From the NCBI RefSeq assembly GCF_004118265.1, contig NZ_SDHW01000001.1, positions 1,240,001-1,304,000 on the forward strand: 64,000 nucleotides of DNA. Reading direction: 5' to 3'. Under the pieces are notes generated by a model. It ran no database searches, was not told where the DNA came from, and saw nothing but the letters and a program-made list of their open reading frames with translations. Positions 60,862 to 64,000 of the stretch are shown here, one piece after another. The position numbers were made by a program, and so were the translations under genes. Each line of letters starts with the position of its first letter. Position 1 is the first letter of the stretch. This stretch comes from Lacibacter luteus. GTDB taxonomy: Bacteria; Bacteroidota; Bacteroidia; Chitinophagales; Chitinophagaceae.

Positions 60862-61542
60862 ATGAATAGCTCCAACCCCAACGATCGCTATCTCATTTCC
60901 TACCTTACCTTACGAAAAACCGTAGGCATTATGGGTATGGCACTGCCCTTTGTATTGATGCTTGGCTTTTTTGTTATAGAAGGTAATTGCAAATTTCCGC
61001 CCAGCATCAGTCATTTCTTTTACACCAAAATGGGCAATGTATTTGTTGGTGTATTATGTGGCGTTTCGTTATTTCTGTTTTCGTATAATGGCTACGACAA
61101 TAAAGATAAATGGGCAGCCAAGCTCGCCGGTTTGTTTGCAGCATTTGTGGCAATGTTCCCTACCGATTACAACAACTTTGCTCCCATCGATTGTTCACGC
61201 ATGGCAAAAGTGGAAAATGCATTTGCCAATGCTATGCACTATGGAGCATCCGTATTACTGTTTCTTACATTTGCCTATTTCTGTCTTTTTCTTTTTACAA
61301 AAACAAGCCGTCATGGAGATGTAAAAGGCAACAAGCTTATCCGCAACAGAATTTATATTGCTTGTGGCATAGTTATACTTGTGAGCATTGCAGGCATTGC
61401 AGTTATTGGCGTAATACCATCGTGGTACAAAGCTTTAAAACATTTAAAACCGATCTACGCTTTAGAAACAGTTGCGTTACTTGCATTCGGTTATTCCTGG
61501 CTCATAAAAGGCGAAACATTTTTTAAGGACGAGACGAAATAA
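60862..61542 (+). CDS. DUF998-like multi-helix membrane protein
   Basis: 226 residues, about six to seven helices (RKTVGIMGMALPFVLMLGFFVI, GNVFVGVLCGVSLFLFSYNG, WAAKLAGLFAAFVAMFPTD, YGASVLLFLTFAYFCLFLF, RIYIACGIVILVSIAGIAV, YALETVALLAFGYSWLIKG). The ISHFFYTKMGNVFVG and MFPTDYN segments are conserved-looking. Related DUF998 proteins have no clear role. Single gene. Confidence 0.75.
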   Translation: MNSSNPNDRYLISYLTLRKTVGIMGMALPFVLMLGFFVIEGNCKFPPSISHFFYTKMGNVFVGVLCGVSLFLFSYNGYDNKDKWAAKLAGLFAAFVAMFPTDYNNFAPIDCSRMAKVENAFANAMHYGASVLLFLTFAYFCLFLFTKTSRHGDVKGNKLIRNRIYIACGIVILVSIAGIAVIGVIPSWYKALKHLKPIYALETVALLAFGYSWLIKGETFFKDETK

Positions 61543-61600
61543 AATTATGAATCAAAAGCAGTTTGCTGTTGCTGCTGCTTTAAAGCATTCCCTTTGGGTT

Positions 61601-62014
61601 TCAGGAAAGCCGTAGATGCATTGCAACTGTTTCCATTTCACCTTTTACCAATTGTTCAATATTTCCGTTGTAATAAGATACACGGTTGCTGATGCTGTTT
61701 TGCACAGTTGCTTTCTGTTGCTGCAGAAAACGAAACTGCAGATCGTTCTGCGATAAACGAATGGTAATTTTTCCCGGCTTATACAGGATCTCTGCCTTTA
61801 TGGTTACAGCTGCGGAATGCTGCAGTGTAATATCAAGATAATCCTGTATGATTCGAAAAACAGACAGTTTATCCTGCAAAGAAATATGTTCAATCATTGG
61901 TTCGTTACAAGCAAAATGTATTCGAACCTTGTATAAACTTTGTACAGAAGCCAGATAATCTTTAACTCCTTCTATCAGCCCTATATCTGCAATTACAGCG
62001 GGGTGTAACTGCAT
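61601..62014 (-). CDS. ATPase-like half of a split, degenerate HisKA_3 kinase
   Basis: About 137 residues from an ATG at 62014 (TTG 62020 also possible). It continues the kinase reading in another frame: MQLHPAVIADIGLIEGVKDYL, LSVFRIIQDYLDITLQHSAA. The N-box Asn and the DNGxG and GLGL boxes of a HATPase are not found. It overlaps the neighbouring frame by 22 bp. A one-base deletion near CGAAATTGTG (about 62015-62025) would separate it from the upstream part; programmed frameshift is the alternative. Confidence 0.6.
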   Translation of the reverse strand: MQLHPAVIADIGLIEGVKDYLASVQSLYKVRIHFACNEPMIEHISLQDKLSVFRIIQDYLDITLQHSAAVTIKAEILYKPGKITIRLSQNDLQFRFLQQQKATVQNSISNRVSYYNGNIEQLVKGEMETVAMHLRLS

Positions 62015-62802
62015 ACACAATTTCGAAACATCACCATCGCTTCATCGGTAAGCATATAACTTTTTTCCAGCAAAGCTTTATTGTGTTGTTGCTGCATTGC
62101 TTCGCCCTGGTACATTTTTATTGCTGCAAGTGTTTGATTAATATTATCACGCAATGCGTAAACAATATTCTGGTTATCGGTTTCCTGTTTTTCAATGACC
62201 GAACGTAACTCCTGTTTACGGCGTCTGTTCTCCAGCACCAAAATGCGACTGTACAGTCTTTCCTGGTAATTGTAAATGAGAATAAAATAATAAACCGTTA
62301 ATGTAAAGGAAAGAAAGAAGGAAAGATAAAAGGTGCGTTTCGCTTCGTGCAAACGATCGGCAGGAAACTGAAAATTATCATCCGCCAAAATCAATGATAA
62401 AAGCAAAAATAATATTGTAATCCCCGAAAACAGGAGTACATATTTTTTTCTTCCTTCGGTACGAAACAGGTAAATGTAAACGAGTATAAGCGGGAAATAA
62501 TACAGATAAACTGCACTCCTTATTCCCAGTTCAAGAGAAATAAGAAAAAAAGCAATATTGAACGCCATTAACGAAATAACCTTCGCCAGCAATTTAAAGC
62601 CCCTGCTATGCAAAACCAACGAGCCAACCAGCAAAAGAGAAGTAACGCTCAGTACATAAACATCATAGTATTCAGCGTAACCGGACTGAATACTATCAAC
62701 GATATTAATTGCAATAGCAATCAGTGCCAAATAAACAAACCGGTTAAAGCCCGTTAATACGTTGTGCTTAACAACATCGTTATAAGATGAAGCACGTTTC
62801 AT
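61993..62802 (-). CDS. Membrane and dimerisation half of a split, degenerate HisKA_3 kinase
   Basis: 269 residues. Six helices in residues 20-178 are followed by a coiled coil and the HisKA_3 helix VYALRDNINQTLAAIKMY, where R218 replaces the phospho-acceptor His of the LHDN motif. It ends prematurely after MFRNCVCSYTPL, just where ...LHP should follow. With the next frame it would make a pseudokinase. It may be a decaying gene or an active scaffold. Confidence 0.7.
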   Translation of the reverse strand: MKRASSYNDVVKHNVLTGFNRFVYLALIAIAINIVDSIQSGYAEYYDVYVLSVTSLLLVGSLVLHSRGFKLLAKVISLMAFNIAFFLISLELGIRSAVYLYYFPLILVYIYLFRTEGRKKYVLLFSGITILFLLLSLILADDNFQFPADRLHEAKRTFYLSFFLSFTLTVYYFILIYNYQERLYSRILVLENRRRKQELRSVIEKQETDNQNIVYALRDNINQTLAAIKMYQGEAMQQQHNKALLEKSYMLTDEAMVMFRNCVCSYTPL

Positions 62803-63061
62803 AGTGAGAATTATTGAAATTTGAATACTGGATTAAACTGACGTAAAATTACTATATCTGCAAACGGGCAGGCCTACACAGCATCACTTTCTCCAAAGAA
62901 TAGTAGTTTATACTGATGATAGCCGCCATTCGTACTACGCAGGCACAAGAACTCGATTGCTGAATTTTTAACAGAACAAGAAACATTCCTGTCAATTCGT
63001 GGGGATTTCAATACTTTTAAATTCTCAAGAACCCGTTATTTATTTAATAATTGCAGTAAAC
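62803..63061. other. Intergenic gap, no feature seen
   Basis: 259 bp between the divergent split kinase and the DUF1080 gene. AT-rich, with no clear -7 box, hairpin or ORF that I could support. Confidence 0.5.
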
Positions 63062-63859
63062 ATGAAACCAGTTTTTTCATCGCTCATTCTATCGGCAGTT
63101 CTGTTATTGCCTTCGTCCTTACTTAAAGCTCAACAAAAACCTTATGTAAGCACGCCACCAGCAACATCTCCCATGGCCATGAGGCCGGAAATGACAGAGA
63201 TCTGGAACCCCGAAGTAAAAACCATTACTCCCGGTAAAAAAGACAGTGAAGCACCATCGGATGCCATTGTATTGTTCGATGGTAAAAATCTAAACCAATG
63301 GGTGAGCCAGAAAGACAAAACAAAACCGGCTGCATGGAAAATTGTGAACAACGACTACATGGAAGTAGTGCCCGGCAGTGGTGGTATAGAAACAAAACTT
63401 TCATTTGGCGATTGCCAATTACATATTGAATGGAGTGCGCCCGATACTGTAGAAGCCGGCGGACAAAACCGTGGCAACAGTGGTATCTTTTTTCAAAACC
63501 GTTACGAGCTGCAGGTGCTCGATTCTTACAACAACAGAACCTACCGCAACGGACAGGCAGGAAGTGTATACAAAGACCAGGCGCCATTAGTGAATGTAAC
63601 AAGGAGTCCGCTTGAATGGAATACTTATGATATTATTTATACTGCCCCACGCTTTAAACCAACAGGAGAATTAGATGCGCCTGCAAGAATTACCGTTTTG
63701 CACAATGGCGTTGTTGTACAGAACAATGCAACCATTTCAGGTTTAACACTGTATATCGGTTTACACAATTATCCTAACGCACATGGCGAAGATGTTATTT
63801 CGTTACAGGATCATAGCTGCAAAACACAGTTCCGTAATATCTGGATCAGACGTTTGTAA
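63062..63859 (+). CDS. Secreted DUF1080 (3-keto-disaccharide hydrolase-type) protein
   Basis: 265 residues from ATG 63062 (an upstream frame lacks a signal). Signal KPVFSSLILSAVLLLPSSLLKAQ; then the DUF1080 concanavalin-like sandwich: DAIVLFDGKNLNQWVSQKDKTKPAAWKIVNNDYMEV, GDCQLHIEWSAP, RGNSGIFFQNRYELQVLDSY, FRNIWIRRL. The family includes 3-keto-glucoside hydrolases; no sugar oxidoreductase is adjacent. Confidence 0.93.
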   Translation: MKPVFSSLILSAVLLLPSSLLKAQQKPYVSTPPATSPMAMRPEMTEIWNPEVKTITPGKKDSEAPSDAIVLFDGKNLNQWVSQKDKTKPAAWKIVNNDYMEVVPGSGGIETKLSFGDCQLHIEWSAPDTVEAGGQNRGNSGIFFQNRYELQVLDSYNNRTYRNGQAGSVYKDQAPLVNVTRSPLEWNTYDIIYTAPRFKPTGELDAPARITVLHNGVVVQNNATISGLTLYIGLHNYPNAHGEDVISLQDHSCKTQFRNIWIRRL

Positions 63860-63916
63860 GAATGATGTAACCAACTGAACGAATCAGCATTTATTCATTC
63901 AACACCAAGCCAACAC

Positions 63917-64000
63917 ATGATGCGTCTACTTTCATACTGTTTGTTCTTATTTGTTTTGCTTTTATCATCGCTCTGCAGCAATGCACAGACCGATAAAGCC
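63917..64000 (+). CDS. Start of a secreted protein (partial)
   Basis: 28 codons up to the window edge: MMRLLSYCLFLFVLLLSS followed by LCSNAQ, a signal peptide with a possible cut after NAQ. The mature part is not visible. It lies 57 bp after the DUF1080 gene on the same strand. Confidence 0.6.
   Translation, partial: MMRLLSYCLFLFVLLLSSLCSNAQTDKA

Overview
The window comes from a Bacteroidota chromosome, most likely of the family Chitinophagaceae. The evidence is a SusC/SusD pair, a type IX secretion C-terminal sorting domain, LVIVD-repeat and many other lipoproteins, an ECF sigma operon with a membrane partner, and -7 promoter elements of the Bacteroidota form TAnnTTTG, often with no Shine-Dalgarno. 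It reads as ordinary chromosome: no prophage, integrase, transposase, CRISPR array, rRNA or tRNA was seen.

Layout. 1-5 kb: end of a DoxX-like protein, a TetA-like MFS exporter, a DsbA-like protein and ClpB. 5-7.5 kb: a serine hydrolase, an AT-rich unknown gene, a small candidate ORF and an unknown secreted protein. 7.6-14.6 kb: a signalling block with a cNMP-type sensor kinase, a receiver-thioredoxin-reductase fusion, a PD40/OmpA protein and a PAS sensor kinase. 14.6-19.2 kb: small stress or housekeeping-type proteins (DUF1801, GlxA-type AraC regulator, DinB, SRPBCC, VOC). 19.3-21.6 kb: a serine-hydrolase homologue without catalytic residues, a K+-channel-like protein without a selectivity filter, and QueG. 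21.8-25.7 kb: an ECF sigma operon. 25.8-32.3 kb: DeoR-SusC-SusD facing anmK. 32.3-41.2 kb: an ABC permease, folK, a nucleoside kinase, MFS, MBL, UbiX, a thioredoxin, two tandem sRNA-like units and YkgJ. 41.3-54.7 kb: an ArsR/AHSA1 pair, gcvP, dienelactone hydrolase, a T9SS-exported GHL10 enzyme, free-Met sulfoxide reductase, a J-domain protein, Uup-type ABC-F and an MpaB-like protein. 54.7-64 kb: a GT35 enzyme, a Rid protein, a lipoprotein, a DtxR regulator with an NRAMP-Usp transporter, a DUF998-like protein, a split and degenerate sensor kinase, a DUF1080 protein and the start of a secreted protein.

The most unusual points are: two tandem units at 39.9-40.1 kb with an identical 36-nt core and different terminators; a receiver-TrxR fusion lacking the CxxC; several degenerate members of catalytic families (GT35 without its PLP lysine, serine hydrolase without SxxK, kinase without its H-box His, channel without TVGYGD); repeated placement of the -7 box 4-5 nt before a start codon, implying leaderless mRNAs; and spacers built of self-similar short words, some as inverted arms. 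All functional statements come from reading motifs; no database search was run.
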